Source of the DNA: an uncultured Verrucomicrobiota bacterium
GTDB taxonomy: Bacteria > Verrucomicrobiota > Verrucomicrobiia > Limisphaerales > UBA1096
NCBI GenBank assembly: GCA_913030945.1
Contig: CAJWEP010000004.1
Span: 1 to 44,292 of the forward strand
Direction of reading: 5' to 3'
Length of the DNA: 44,292 nt
The notes under the pieces were generated by a model. It was given only the letters and a program-made list of their open reading frames with translations. It was not told the origin of the DNA and ran no database searches. Positions 8,805 to 17,104 of the stretch are shown in pieces (position 1 is the stretch's first letter; each line of letters starts with the position of its first letter). The position numbers were made by a program, and so were the translations under genes.

Positions 8805-9287
8805 ATGCGTCCGTACAGGTTACTGTTTGTTTGCATGGGGAACATCTGCCGCTCCCCTGCCGGTGAGGCGGTGATGCGCCACCTGGTCGAGGCCGAGGGC
8901 TTGGCCGGGCGGGTCGAGTGTGACTCGGCCGGCACGATCGCGTTTCACACCGGCAACCCGCCGGATCACCGCATGCACTCGGCGGCGGCCGGACGCGGCA
9001 TCACGACCAACGGCCAGGCGCGACAGATTTGCGATGACGACTACCATTCGTTCGACCTAATCTTGACGATGGACGATGAGAATCTGGTGAACGTCCGGAA
9101 CATGGCCCCGGCCGGGGAGTCCCCGGCGCAGATTCGGCCGTTCTGCGATTTCGTCACCGTCTCCACCGCGACTGAGGTGCCCGACCCGTATTACGGCGGG
9201 TCGAAGGGATTCGAGACAGTGCTCGACCTGCTCGAGGACGGCTGCGCCAGCCTGCTCGAACACGTTCGCAGCCAAGTCGCCGGTTAA
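8805..9287 (+). CDS. Low-molecular-weight protein tyrosine phosphatase
   Basis: This 160-residue protein has the LMW-PTP P-loop CMGNICRS (C-x5-R) eleven residues from the start and the general-acid DPYYGG motif near the C-terminus, both in their usual places. The family dephosphorylates phosphotyrosine in regulatory proteins or acts on low-molecular-weight phosphoesters such as arginine phosphate. ATG at 8805 is preferred because homology begins at once (MRPYRLLFVC); 22 extra residues upstream would have no family counterpart. The fructosamine-kinase-like gene starts 6 bases after its stop, suggesting co-transcription. Confidence 0.92.
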   Translation: MRPYRLLFVCMGNICRSPAGEAVMRHLVEAEGLAGRVECDSAGTIAFHTGNPPDHRMHSAAAGRGITTNGQARQICDDDYHSFDLILTMDDENLVNVRNMAPAGESPAQIRPFCDFVTVSTATEVPDPYYGGSKGFETVLDLLEDGCASLLEHVRSQVAG

Positions 9288-9293
9288 CCACCA

Positions 9294-10154
9294 ATGTGGG
9301 ACGAGATCGTCGAGCAAATCTGCGCAACCACCGGCGTGGCGTTCCGACTGGCCAACGCGCGGCCGGTCGACGGCGGGTGCATCAACGAAGCGTACCGGCT
9401 CGACGGTGACGGAGGCCCATTCTTCGCCAAGCTCAACCGGGCCGACGAATTATCGATGTTCGAGGCCGAGGCCGACGGACTGCGCGACATCGACGCCACG
9501 GGGACGATCCGCGTTCCCCGGCCCATCTGCCACGGCGTCAGCGGGAGCCGGGCGTACCTCGTGCTCGAGCACATCGAACTGGGCGGGGGCGGTTCGGAAA
9601 CGGAACTTGGCCGCCGCTTGGCCAAGCTGCACGCCGCGCCGCGGGCGCACTACGGCTGGCGGCGCGACAACACGATCGGCAGCACCCCGCAGCCGAACCC
9701 GGAGGGCGACGACTGGGTGGCCTTCCTACGTGAGCACCGGCTGGGCTTCCAGTGCCGCTTGGCCAAGCGCAACGGATTGCGGCTCGACGACGCGAACAAA
9801 CTGCTTGGCCAACTCGACCGTTTTTTTACCAACTACGAACCAAGACCGTCACTGCTGCACGGTGACTTGTGGTGCGGCAACGTGGCGTTCGGGCCAGGCG
9901 GCGAGCCGGTGATTTTCGACCCGGCGACATATCGCGGCGACCGGGAGGCGGAGTTTGGATTGGCGGATATGTTCGGTGGTTTTGGAAGCGCCTTTTGGTC
10001 GGCGTACGAGGCGGAGTGGCCACTCGATCCCGGTTACAGCACACGCAAGCTGCTGTACCGCCTTTACCACACGCTGAACCACTTCAACATCTTCGGCGGC
10101 AGCTATGGTTCAGCAGCGGAGGGAATCGTCGGCCGCTTGCTTCAAGCACTGTAA
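9294..10154 (+). CDS. Fructosamine/ketosamine-3-kinase family protein
   Basis: The 286-residue protein matches the bacterial fructosamine kinase family in length and motifs. It has an N-terminal region with GGCINEAYRL and FFAKLN, the catalytic-loop-like HGDLWCGN and the metal-binding FDPATYRGDREAE. These kinases phosphorylate sugars attached to protein amines and so help deglycation. In many genomes this family neighbours a low-molecular-weight phosphatase, as here. Three TTGGCCAA copies occur in this one gene (9618, 9759, 9805), read as RRLAKL, CRLAKR and LLGQL, more than one would tolerate by chance in 861 bases. Confidence 0.88.
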   Translation: MWDEIVEQICATTGVAFRLANARPVDGGCINEAYRLDGDGGPFFAKLNRADELSMFEAEADGLRDIDATGTIRVPRPICHGVSGSRAYLVLEHIELGGGGSETELGRRLAKLHAAPRAHYGWRRDNTIGSTPQPNPEGDDWVAFLREHRLGFQCRLAKRNGLRLDDANKLLGQLDRFFTNYEPRPSLLHGDLWCGNVAFGPGGEPVIFDPATYRGDREAEFGLADMFGGFGSAFWSAYEAEWPLDPGYSTRKLLYRLYHTLNHFNIFGGSYGSAAEGIVGRLLQAL

Positions 10155-10223
10155 ACAGATAATTCCCGGCGATGCCGGCCGGGGGGTTGGTGAAAAACGA
10201 TTTGATTACTCGGCGGTGGCCGG

Positions 10224-12140
10224 TTACACCTCAGCCTCGGCCTCCACGCCGGCGGCCGCGCTCGGCCCAGTGACGGTGTGCTGCTCGATGGTGTCGATCC
10301 GATAGCGCCGTGACTCATTATTGACCTCGAGCTTGGCCTCCTCGCCAGGTTTTTTACCGAGGAACGCCTGGCCCAACGGCGTGAGGTAACTGAGGATTTG
10401 GTTGTCTGGATCGCCGTCCCAAGCGCCGAGAATGATGAATGTCTCCGGCTTATTGGTCTCGAGGTTGGTCACGCCCACCTTGTTGCCGACGGTGACCTGA
10501 TCGGTCGTGGCATCGGAAAAGTCGGTGGCCCGGGCGCGTGTCAGATCGACTTCCAGTTCGCCCTTGCGGGAGAGGAGCAGTTTCTGCGTTTCCTTGGCCG
10601 CCTTGAACTCGTGATTCTCACGCAGATCGCCATAGCTGCGTGCGATGGCGATCTCCCTGGAGTTGGCGGGAATCTTCTCCTTGACCAGCTCCTCGTACTC
10701 AAGTTTGCGCCGCTCGAGGCTAGGCCAGGAGACGACAAGAGTATTGTCCTCCTTGACCTGATCGCCGGAAATCATCGGCTGGATTGAGGGGAACTCCTTG
10801 ACGATGCGGCCCAGTAGCGAGCGCTTGTCCATGTCGTCAAAGCAGTTGGTCGACTGCAGCGCGCGCACCAGGTCCTCGATCAGTTCAACGTCAGCGGAAC
10901 TGATCAGGTCAGTTATCAGTTCCTGATCGCTTAGAATCAAATCCCCCAGCTTGCTGGTTTTGCGATCCTCAAACCGGTCATTTTCAATGGCGGCCATCAT
11001 CGCACGGAACACTCCCGGGCCGAGGATGTCGGCAAAGCTGTCGGAACGGTTCTTGCCTACCCACAGCATCAGGTCGGTGCTAGCCTCTCGCTTGCTGATG
11101 AGTCTTGTCAGTCTGGCCTTGAACTTTTCGAAATGACCGGTGTCGATGAGAATCTGGATCAGTTCCCCCACCAACCGAAGCCCGGTCTCGTTGAGCAGCT
11201 TGAGGTAGGTGTCGACCCAGATGTCCGGATGGGCTTCGCGAAAAGCCTCCAGAGCGAGCTTCTGCTTTGTGGCGGAAAGGCCCTCGATCACTCCGGCCAG
11301 ATTGTCCGCTTTCTCAAAAATGTCGTCTGCTCTCAGTTCCCCTTCCTGCGGCTGGTCGCCGGACTGTGTGCGGATGGCGTCGCGCAGCAGGATCGCCTCG
11401 AGTGCCAGTGACGGCTTGAGTGTCAGATGGTTCTTGATGGCGGTGTTCAGGATGGCCACCACCTCCTCCAGCACTGCCTCCTTGTTTTCGACATCGTCAA
11501 TGCCTTTCCAAAGCTCGCTGACTGCGGCCAACTGCGCCTTCAAGCCCTTGGCATCGCGGATATTTCTCATCAGTTTGTCCGCCGGGGAGAGTTCCTCGGC
11601 GTGGTAGACAATCGGCTCAGTTTTCTTGACCGGCAACTGAAAGTGCCCGTCGCTCTTCATTTCCTTCTTGGCGTTGGCCCACCATTTTTTCCAGTCCTCC
11701 TCGATGACATCCGGCACCAGCGACTCCTGTATCTGCGCGATGGTCGACTGCCCGCCGTAGCTCTCGAGCACCAGCTTGATCAACTCGAGGTGGTGCAGGG
11801 CGCCCATGCGTTTCAGGCCCGCCAAGTCGGTTGCCTTACGCGCCAGAATATGGCTCGAACTGAGCGGACTGAGCACCTTCGCGGCAAACCCCAGGTCCAT
11901 TGGGTGTCCCGGCTTGGACTGGAAGTCGATGGTCATCTTGGCCATCAACGTGTCCACCGTGGTGATCTTCCCAAACCCCCACGATCGGTGCGTGCAAAAT
12001 CCAGCCGTCACCAAATCCGTCAGCGTATCCGTGAGCTTGGGATCCAGTTTCCCATCGAGCACCAGTCGCTTGAACTCGCTCTGGAGTTGATCGGATTGCT
12101 CTGTGGTGGTGGTTGCTTCCTCGGTCATTTTTTCGCTCAT
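10224..12140 (-). CDS. GreA/GreB-domain transcription factor with very long N-terminal region
   Basis: The 638-residue protein has a Gre factor only at its end. A coiled-coil segment (about 485-545) includes the acidic-tip-like GDLRENHEFKAAKE, and a C-terminal FKBP-like part carries VGNKVGVTN and YLTPLGQAFLGKKPGEEA. Gre factors enter the RNA polymerase secondary channel and stimulate transcript cleavage; normal ones have about 158 residues. Roughly 470 residues of helical sequence precede it (for example the WGFGKI and EEDWKKWWANAKKEMK regions). The same layout is known in chlamydial GreA. Start: MSEKMTEEAT at 12140 or MTEE at 12128; the upstream extension is unlikely. The gene has no exact TTGGCCAA copy. 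Only 45 bases separate it from divergent rsmB. Confidence 0.85.
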   Translation of the reverse strand: MSEKMTEEATTTTEQSDQLQSEFKRLVLDGKLDPKLTDTLTDLVTAGFCTHRSWGFGKITTVDTLMAKMTIDFQSKPGHPMDLGFAAKVLSPLSSSHILARKATDLAGLKRMGALHHLELIKLVLESYGGQSTIAQIQESLVPDVIEEDWKKWWANAKKEMKSDGHFQLPVKKTEPIVYHAEELSPADKLMRNIRDAKGLKAQLAAVSELWKGIDDVENKEAVLEEVVAILNTAIKNHLTLKPSLALEAILLRDAIRTQSGDQPQEGELRADDIFEKADNLAGVIEGLSATKQKLALEAFREAHPDIWVDTYLKLLNETGLRLVGELIQILIDTGHFEKFKARLTRLISKREASTDLMLWVGKNRSDSFADILGPGVFRAMMAAIENDRFEDRKTSKLGDLILSDQELITDLISSADVELIEDLVRALQSTNCFDDMDKRSLLGRIVKEFPSIQPMISGDQVKEDNTLVVSWPSLERRKLEYEELVKEKIPANSREIAIARSYGDLRENHEFKAAKETQKLLLSRKGELEVDLTRARATDFSDATTDQVTVGNKVGVTNLETNKPETFIILGAWDGDPDNQILSYLTPLGQAFLGKKPGEEAKLEVNNESRRYRIDTIEQHTVTGPSAAAGVEAEAEV

Positions 12141-12185
12141 CAGGTAAAACTCGGCCTGCGCCGCCAAAGCCGGCATCCTAGCGGC

Positions 12186-13520
12186 GTGTCGGGTAGAAAA
12201 TCAAGACAAATTGTGCTTCAATCTTTGTTGCGCTCACAACAAACGCAGCGAGCCGTCGAGCCAATCCTCGCTCGCCAATTCCGGTCCGCCGCGCTCTCAA
12301 GCGTCGACACCGGACTCTGCCGAGAACTCGTCTCCGGCTGCGTTCGATGGCGGCGGCTGCTTGACTGGCTGATCGAGCGCGCCACCGAAGGCCGAGAACA
12401 GAAACCGGCCGTGCGGGAGATTCTCCGGCTCGGCCTGTACCAGATTTTCTTCCTCAACCGCATCCCCGAGCACGCCATCGTTGATGAGAGTGTCCGCCTG
12501 GCCAAGGCCGAGAGATGCCTCGGCCAAGCCGGTTTCATCAATGCCATGTTGCGGCGCTTCCTCCGCGAGCGGGAGCAAATCACCCGTGACATTGCGAATC
12601 TGCAGGAGGAACGCCCGGCGCTTGGCCAATCCCACCCCGACTGGCTTTTCGAGCAGTGGGAACAGCGCTGGGGCCGCGAAAAAACCATTCGCCTCATGGA
12701 ATGGAACAACCAGCCGGCCCCGACCTGTGCCCGCGTCAACCGCCTCGTCACCGACCCCGTACACTTGGCCAAGCGTTGGGATGACGAAGGCGTTGAGGCC
12801 ACGCCAATCAACTGCGACTGGGCCCAACCGGACAGCCTGTTTCGCCTCCGCCAGCACCCCCCGCTCGAGTCACTCGGCAGCTTTCGCGACGGCCTGTTCT
12901 ACATTCAGGATCCCAGCACACTGCTGCCCGTCGACCTGCTCGATCCGCGGCCGGGCCAGGCCGTACTCGACCTCTGCGCCGCGCCTGGCGGCAAGACTTG
13001 CCACATCGCCGGGCAAATGAAAAACGAAGGTCAGCTCAGCGCGCTCGACACCAGCGAATCGCGGCTCGGGTTGCTGCGCGAAAACTGCGACCGCATGCGC
13101 GTCACCTGCGCCACGCTTGGCCAAGCGGATGCCGTGGCGACGGGCGAGTACGACCGGGTGCTCGTCGACGTCCCCTGCTCCAACACCGGCGTCATGCGTC
13201 GTCGGCTCGACCTACGCTGGCGTCTCAGCCCCGGCCAAGCCAAGCTGTTCGCCGACGAGCAGCTCAAGCTGCTTGGCCAAGCCGCAGCACACGCCAAGCC
13301 AGACGGCCAACTCGTGTACAGCACCTGCAGCATCGAACCGGAGGAGAACAATCAACTCGTCGCCCGCTTCCTCGAGGCCAACACCGGATGGGCACTCGCC
13401 GACGAGCGCATGCTGCACCCGGTCGAAGACCACATCGACGGCGCCTACGCCGCCCGCCTCACGCGAAAGACAGGCGATAAGCGCCCCGGCCGGCCAATCG
13501 GATTTTTGGTGAAGCAATAA
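12186..13520 (+). CDS. rsmB: 16S rRNA (cytosine-967-C5)-methyltransferase RsmB
   Basis: The protein has 444 residues from a GTG start. The N-terminal part (about 5-130) is the NusB-like RNA-binding domain, with the AVREILRLGLYQIFFL and AIVDESVRLAK segments. The C-terminal part is a SAM-dependent RNA m5C methyltransferase: motif I DLCAAPGGKT at residue 262, motif IV DVPCSNTG with Cys331, and motif VI STCSIEPEEN with Cys381. These are the two cysteines used by RsmB-type enzymes. The frame is open far upstream, but that part only mirrors the opposite gene. Four TTGGCCAA copies occur (12622, 12765, 13117, 13273), read as LGQ three times and LAK once. The 3' end overlaps the decayed ferredoxin gene on the other strand. 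Confidence 0.93.
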   Translation: MSGRKSRQIVLQSLLRSQQTQRAVEPILARQFRSAALSSVDTGLCRELVSGCVRWRRLLDWLIERATEGREQKPAVREILRLGLYQIFFLNRIPEHAIVDESVRLAKAERCLGQAGFINAMLRRFLREREQITRDIANLQEERPALGQSHPDWLFEQWEQRWGREKTIRLMEWNNQPAPTCARVNRLVTDPVHLAKRWDDEGVEATPINCDWAQPDSLFRLRQHPPLESLGSFRDGLFYIQDPSTLLPVDLLDPRPGQAVLDLCAAPGGKTCHIAGQMKNEGQLSALDTSESRLGLLRENCDRMRVTCATLGQADAVATGEYDRVLVDVPCSNTGVMRRRLDLRWRLSPGQAKLFADEQLKLLGQAAAHAKPDGQLVYSTCSIEPEENNQLVARFLEANTGWALADERMLHPVEDHIDGAYAARLTRKTGDKRPGRPIGFLVKQ

Positions 13521-13845
13521 TCCCGGACGACTGGGCCGTTGATGAGGTGTTCCTGGATGATGCGCTCGAGGACCTCAGGTGTGCAGGAGTGATACCAGGC
13601 ACCCTCCGGCAATGGGGCCTCGCGTGCAGACCCGGAGACAGTTGGCCTTGGTGCGGTGCACTTTTGGCTCGGTGCCAACGAGGCCAAGCTCCTTGAGCCG
13701 GGTTTTCAAAAACGCCCTCGACTCGAGGCCGCCCGCCTTGTCGCAGCACTTGGGCTCGGACTGGTCGGCGCAGAGAAAAAATGTGACGCTCAATTTTTTC
13801 CAGCCCGAGCGTTGCCGAGACTTTCTCGAGTTGCTCGTCCGCCAC
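13445..13845 (-). pseudogene. [2Fe-2S] thioredoxin-like ferredoxin gene, broken by two frameshifts
   Basis: Three successive minus-strand frames together spell one short ferredoxin of the NuoE-like type. A GTG start at 13845 gives VADEQLEKVSATLGLEKIERHIF. After the T6 run (A6 at 13776-13781 on +) the second frame continues with LCADQSEPKCCDKAGG, LKTRLKELGLVG and NCLRVCTRGPI, which supply the four cysteines. Near 13605-13612 it jumps to a third frame giving EGAWYHSCTPEVLERIIQEH and NGPVVRDYCF. Removing one T would repair the first break; the second seems to lack about 11 bases. Two separate lesions favour true decay over one sequencing error. The gene starts 3 bases after the DUF1080 stop, and its tail overlaps the rsmB end. 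Confidence 0.8.
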
Positions 13846-13848
13846 GGG

Positions 13849-15111
13849 TTATTGGATCGGCTTGAGTTCGCGTATCCAGACGTTCCGGTAACGGACCGGG
13901 TTGCCGTGATCCTGCAACTGGATGTGCCCGGGGCCGTGCACCCTGTACGGCCGGGTTTTCTTGTGGCCGAGGATTCCCGGAATCTCCACGCCGTGCTGGG
14001 TGAGCACACCATTGTGCAGTACGGTGATGCGCGCCTTCTTGACGACTTTGCCGTCCGCAAACTCAGGTATCTCGAAAATGATGTCGTACGACTGCCAGAC
14101 TCCCGGAGGGCGGGAAGCGTTCACCCGCGGCGGACGGAAGCCGTAGAGCGAACTGGCCTGACCGTCCGGGTAGGTGAGGTTGTCGTAGTTGTCCTGCACC
14201 TGCAATTCGTAGATCCCGGCGAGGAAGACGCCGGAATTACCCCGCCCCTGGCTGCTGCCCTTCACCTCCGACGGGCTTGCCCACTCGATGTGAAGCTGCA
14301 CGCTGCCGAATTTCTGTTTCGTGCGGATGGTGCCGGATTTTTTTCCGCACTCGAAGTAGCCGTCGCCAAGCGTCCACTTGGGCGAGTTGCCCTTGCCGTC
14401 TTCCCACGCGTCAAGATTGGTTCCGTCGAACAGCACGATCGCATCGGAGGGCGGCGTGCCCGGCACATCGCTCGGCGCCACCGTGCCGGGATGAATCTGG
14501 TGCGGCTGGGGGCGGAACGGATCGTGCACCACCCACGGGGTTCCGGGAATCTTCGGCGTGTTGGTGTAGCCGAAGCGCACGCCCTTGAGCGACTCAAGCT
14601 CGACGATCCGGTAGCCGCTCATGTCGCTGGCGCGGTTCGGGGAGGAGATGCCGCCGGTGTACGACACCACGCCGATGATGTCGGATTTGCCAAGGCGGCT
14701 CCACTCGTCGCCGGAGCGGTACTCGTAAATAAAGAAGGCCCCGTCGAAGCCAAGCCGCAGGCTGACGGTATCGGCAACATCGGCCTGCCCAACGAGAGAG
14801 CGTTCGCCATCGCGAAAGCGCACGGCATAGATCACGCCCTCCGACCGGAACACGGAGGCGTAACTGCCTCGCCCGGCGCTCAGAAAAATGCCGCCGCTCC
14901 CCTCGATGGAGATCTCCTGCACCATGCCCTGAACGAGGCCGCCCAAGTCGCGGCGTTTCACCTCCCAGCCGCCGGTACCGGGAATCTCGGTGAAATCGCT
15001 CCAACCTTCCCTAGAAAAGTCGGCATCCTCAAAGTGCACCTTGTCCGCCGCTTGGCCTGCAACCAGCCCAAGCGACAGAATCACCGCCGTAAAAAACGTT
15101 GTTTTAGTCAT
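13849..15111 (-). CDS. Secreted DUF1080 (3-keto-disaccharide hydrolase-type) protein
   Basis: The 420-residue protein has a signal peptide (MTKTTFFTAVILSLGLVAG, cut near QAA). The C-terminal half, from about residue 225, is a DUF1080 domain: IVLFDGTNLDAWE, WTLGDGYFEC, the GNSGVFLAGIYELQVQD core and GVWQSYDIIFE. This concanavalin-like fold is found in hydrolases of 3-keto-glycosides and in many secreted proteins of planctomycetes and Verrucomicrobia. The N-terminal half is a second beta-rich region that I cannot name. ATG at 15111 was preferred to one eight codons upstream because the signal peptide starts there. It is probably co-transcribed with the decayed ferredoxin gene downstream, and divergent from rpmI across 148 bases. 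Confidence 0.85.
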   Translation of the reverse strand: MTKTTFFTAVILSLGLVAGQAADKVHFEDADFSREGWSDFTEIPGTGGWEVKRRDLGGLVQGMVQEISIEGSGGIFLSAGRGSYASVFRSEGVIYAVRFRDGERSLVGQADVADTVSLRLGFDGAFFIYEYRSGDEWSRLGKSDIIGVVSYTGGISSPNRASDMSGYRIVELESLKGVRFGYTNTPKIPGTPWVVHDPFRPQPHQIHPGTVAPSDVPGTPPSDAIVLFDGTNLDAWEDGKGNSPKWTLGDGYFECGKKSGTIRTKQKFGSVQLHIEWASPSEVKGSSQGRGNSGVFLAGIYELQVQDNYDNLTYPDGQASSLYGFRPPRVNASRPPGVWQSYDIIFEIPEFADGKVVKKARITVLHNGVLTQHGVEIPGILGHKKTRPYRVHGPGHIQLQDHGNPVRYRNVWIRELKPIQ

Positions 15112-15259
15112 GATAGCAAAAAATCGGGTACGCATTTATAACAGCTTAGCCAAGCGCACCCTAGCGACAAAAACAAATTATTTCAGAAAATGGCTTGTGC
15201 AGCAGCAGACCATTGACTAGTTTTTTTGCCCTTTTTTCGAGGAAGGGGACCAGAACCAG

Positions 15260-15472
15260 ATGCAGAAGAAAGCCAAATCCATCAAGACGCGCAAGTCAGT
15301 AGCCAAGCGGTTCAAGATCACCGCCTCGGGCAAAATTGTCAGGAATCGCCCCGGAAAACGGCACCTTTTGGCCAGCAAAAACGCCAAGCGCCGCCGCAAA
15401 CTCGGAACCCCGGCGCTCGTGGACAAGACCGATTACGCACGGGTGATGGAAAATCTGCCGTTCAGCCGCTGA
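15260..15472 (+). CDS. rpmI: 50S ribosomal protein L35
   Basis: The 70-residue basic protein reads MQKKAKSIKTRKSVAKRFK and continues with the family's GKIVRNRPGKRHLLASKNAKR segment, at full family length. It is part of the large ribosomal subunit. A good Shine-Dalgarno (GAGGAAGGGG, 15239-15248) lies upstream. A TTGACT at 15213-15218 could be a -35 element, but I see no matching -10, so the promoter is unresolved. rplT follows after 28 bases and pheS after that; infC, which often heads this operon, is not here. Confidence 0.97.
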   Translation: MQKKAKSIKTRKSVAKRFKITASGKIVRNRPGKRHLLASKNAKRRRKLGTPALVDKTDYARVMENLPFSR

Positions 15473-15500
15473 GGCTTAAACCCGTCAATTCAATTCAATC

Positions 15501-15863
15501 ATGAGAGTCACCAACGCAGTCGCCTCCCGCAAACGCCGCAAGCGCATGATCGAAGCCGCTAAGGGTTTCCGTCTGCGCCGCTCTAAACTTTACCGCTACG
15601 CCAAGGACGCAGTCGAGCACGGCCGCCAGTACGCCTACCGCGACCGCAAAAACAAAAAGCGCACCTTCCGTGCCCTCTGGAACCTGCGCATCAACGCTGC
15701 AGCCCGTGACGCTGGCATCACTTACAGCCGCTTCATCGAGGGTCTCAAGGCCGCCAAGGTCGAAGTCAACCGCAAAGTGCTGGCCGATCTGGCCGCAACC
15801 GACTCGGTGGCCTTCGGCGAACTGGTGAGCACCGCCAAGAGCGCACTCGAGGCCAAGGGCTGA
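15501..15863 (+). CDS. rplT: 50S ribosomal protein L20
   Basis: The 120-residue protein shows the L20 hallmarks: an N-terminal basic extension (MRVTNAVASRKRRKRMIEAA, then KGFR), YAYRDRKNKKRTFRALWNLRINAA and ITYSRFIEGLKAA. L20 is an early assembly protein of the large subunit and in several bacteria represses its own operon. It lies 28 bases after rpmI and is followed by a terminator before pheS. Confidence 0.98.
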   Translation: MRVTNAVASRKRRKRMIEAAKGFRLRRSKLYRYAKDAVEHGRQYAYRDRKNKKRTFRALWNLRINAAARDAGITYSRFIEGLKAAKVEVNRKVLADLAATDSVAFGELVSTAKSALEAKG

Positions 15864-15890
15864 GCAATTGGCCAAGTTGACTTTTTGAGT

Positions 15891-15922
15891 GGGCGGTCTT
15901 TAATGGCCGCCCTCTTTTGTTT
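15891..15922 (+). terminator. Rho-independent terminator after rplT
   Basis: GGGCGG (15891-15896) pairs with CCGCCC (15907-15912) around a 10-base loop, and the second arm is followed by a T-rich stretch (TCTTTTGTTTT). It lies 28 bases past the rplT stop and 22 before the pheS start, so it may end or attenuate transcription into pheS. A TTGGCCAA copy (15868-15875) sits between the stop codon and the hairpin. Confidence 0.75.
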
Positions 15923-15943
15923 TCAAAAAGGGAAACGTGAGCC

Positions 15944-16948
15944 ATGTCATTCCTGGACGAAATCACTCCGCTGAAGGAAGCCGCCCTGCAGGCGCTCGAG
16001 GCCGCCGACAGCCTGGCCAAACTCGACGACGTGCGCGTGCTGTACCTCGGAACCAACGGCCAATTCACCGGACTGCTCAAGCAGATGAGCGGCTTGGCCA
16101 AGGAGGAACGCCCCGCCATCGGCAAAGCAGTCAACTTGGCCAAGGCCGAACTCACCCAGACGCTCGATCGCCGACGCAAGGAACTCGAACTCGCCGTCGC
16201 CACTCCGCAACGCGCCACCGACTTCACCGCGCCGGGCCGGCGCCGACCGCTTGGCAAACAGCACCCGCTCACGCAGGTCACCGAGGACATCGTCCGCAGC
16301 TTCCGCAAAATCGGGTTCGCCGTCGCCGACGGCCCGGAGATCGAGAGCGAACGCTACTGCTTCGACGCTCTCAACACCCCGGCCGACCACCCCGCTCGTG
16401 ACACACAGGACACTTTCTTTTTGGACACTGCCGACCGGCCGCTGCTCCGCACTCACACATCGTCGGTGCAGATTCGTGTGATGGAAAAGACCCCGCCGCC
16501 GGTTCGAATCATCGTGCCGGGCCGCGTGTACCGCCGAGACACCGCCGACGCCACACACAACCCGACCTTCCACCAGATTGAAGGCCTGTATGTGGACAAA
16601 AACGTCACCGTCGGCGACCTCAAGGGTACGGTGGAGTTTGTATTCAAAGAACTGCTAGGCAAGGAAGTGAAGCTGCGTTTTCGGCCGCACTACTTTTCCT
16701 ACACCGAGCCGAGCCTCGAGATTGATTTCAGCAGCCCACTCGTCCGCAAGATGGGCAAGGAATGGCTCGAGATCGCCGGCTGCGGCATGGTGCATCCGGC
16801 GGTGTTTGAAAACGTCGGGTACGACCCCGGGGAATGGAGTGGCTGGGCGTTTGGCTTCGGCATCGAGCGCATCGCGATGATCCGCTACGGCATCAGCGAC
16901 ATCCGTTTGTTCTACGAAAACGACCTCCGGTTCCTCGACCAGTTTTAG
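15944..16948 (+). CDS. pheS: Phenylalanyl-tRNA synthetase alpha subunit
   Basis: The 334-residue protein has the N-terminal coiled coil (about 1-90) and the class II catalytic core: HPLTQVTEDI, GFAVADGPEIE, the motif 2 region GRVYRRDTADATHNPTFHQIEG, and motif 3 GWAFGFGIERIAMIRYGI. With PheT it forms the alpha2beta2 enzyme that charges tRNA-Phe; pheT is not adjacent here, since prs follows. The Shine-Dalgarno GGGAAACG is about 10 bases upstream. Two TTGGCCAA copies (16094, 16136) fall in the coiled coil, read as GLAKE and NLAKAE. Confidence 0.96.
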   Translation: MSFLDEITPLKEAALQALEAADSLAKLDDVRVLYLGTNGQFTGLLKQMSGLAKEERPAIGKAVNLAKAELTQTLDRRRKELELAVATPQRATDFTAPGRRRPLGKQHPLTQVTEDIVRSFRKIGFAVADGPEIESERYCFDALNTPADHPARDTQDTFFLDTADRPLLRTHTSSVQIRVMEKTPPPVRIIVPGRVYRRDTADATHNPTFHQIEGLYVDKNVTVGDLKGTVEFVFKELLGKEVKLRFRPHYFSYTEPSLEIDFSSPLVRKMGKEWLEIAGCGMVHPAVFENVGYDPGEWSGWAFGFGIERIAMIRYGISDIRLFYENDLRFLDQF

Positions 16949-17104
16949 CGCTTATAGCCAAGCGGAGCGTATGCCGTCTGGATAAATTTATTCCCAAGGG
17001 CACGAATGCACTTGATTGGTGTTTGCCAATTGTTACTTTTTCGCAGTCGCGAGCAGGGCTGATCTACAGCGCAAACCAAAACCGCGACCACTCCGAAACC
17101 TGAC

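Noticed and set aside
13579-15141. A 520-codon + strand open frame opposite the DUF1080 gene
   Set aside because: The minus-strand frame has a signal peptide and a clear DUF1080 domain; the + frame has none and appears to be its shadow.
16949-17104. Promoter for prs in the 156-base pheS-prs gap
   Set aside because: TTGATT and TTGCCA-like hexamers are present but without a convincing -10 at the right spacing.
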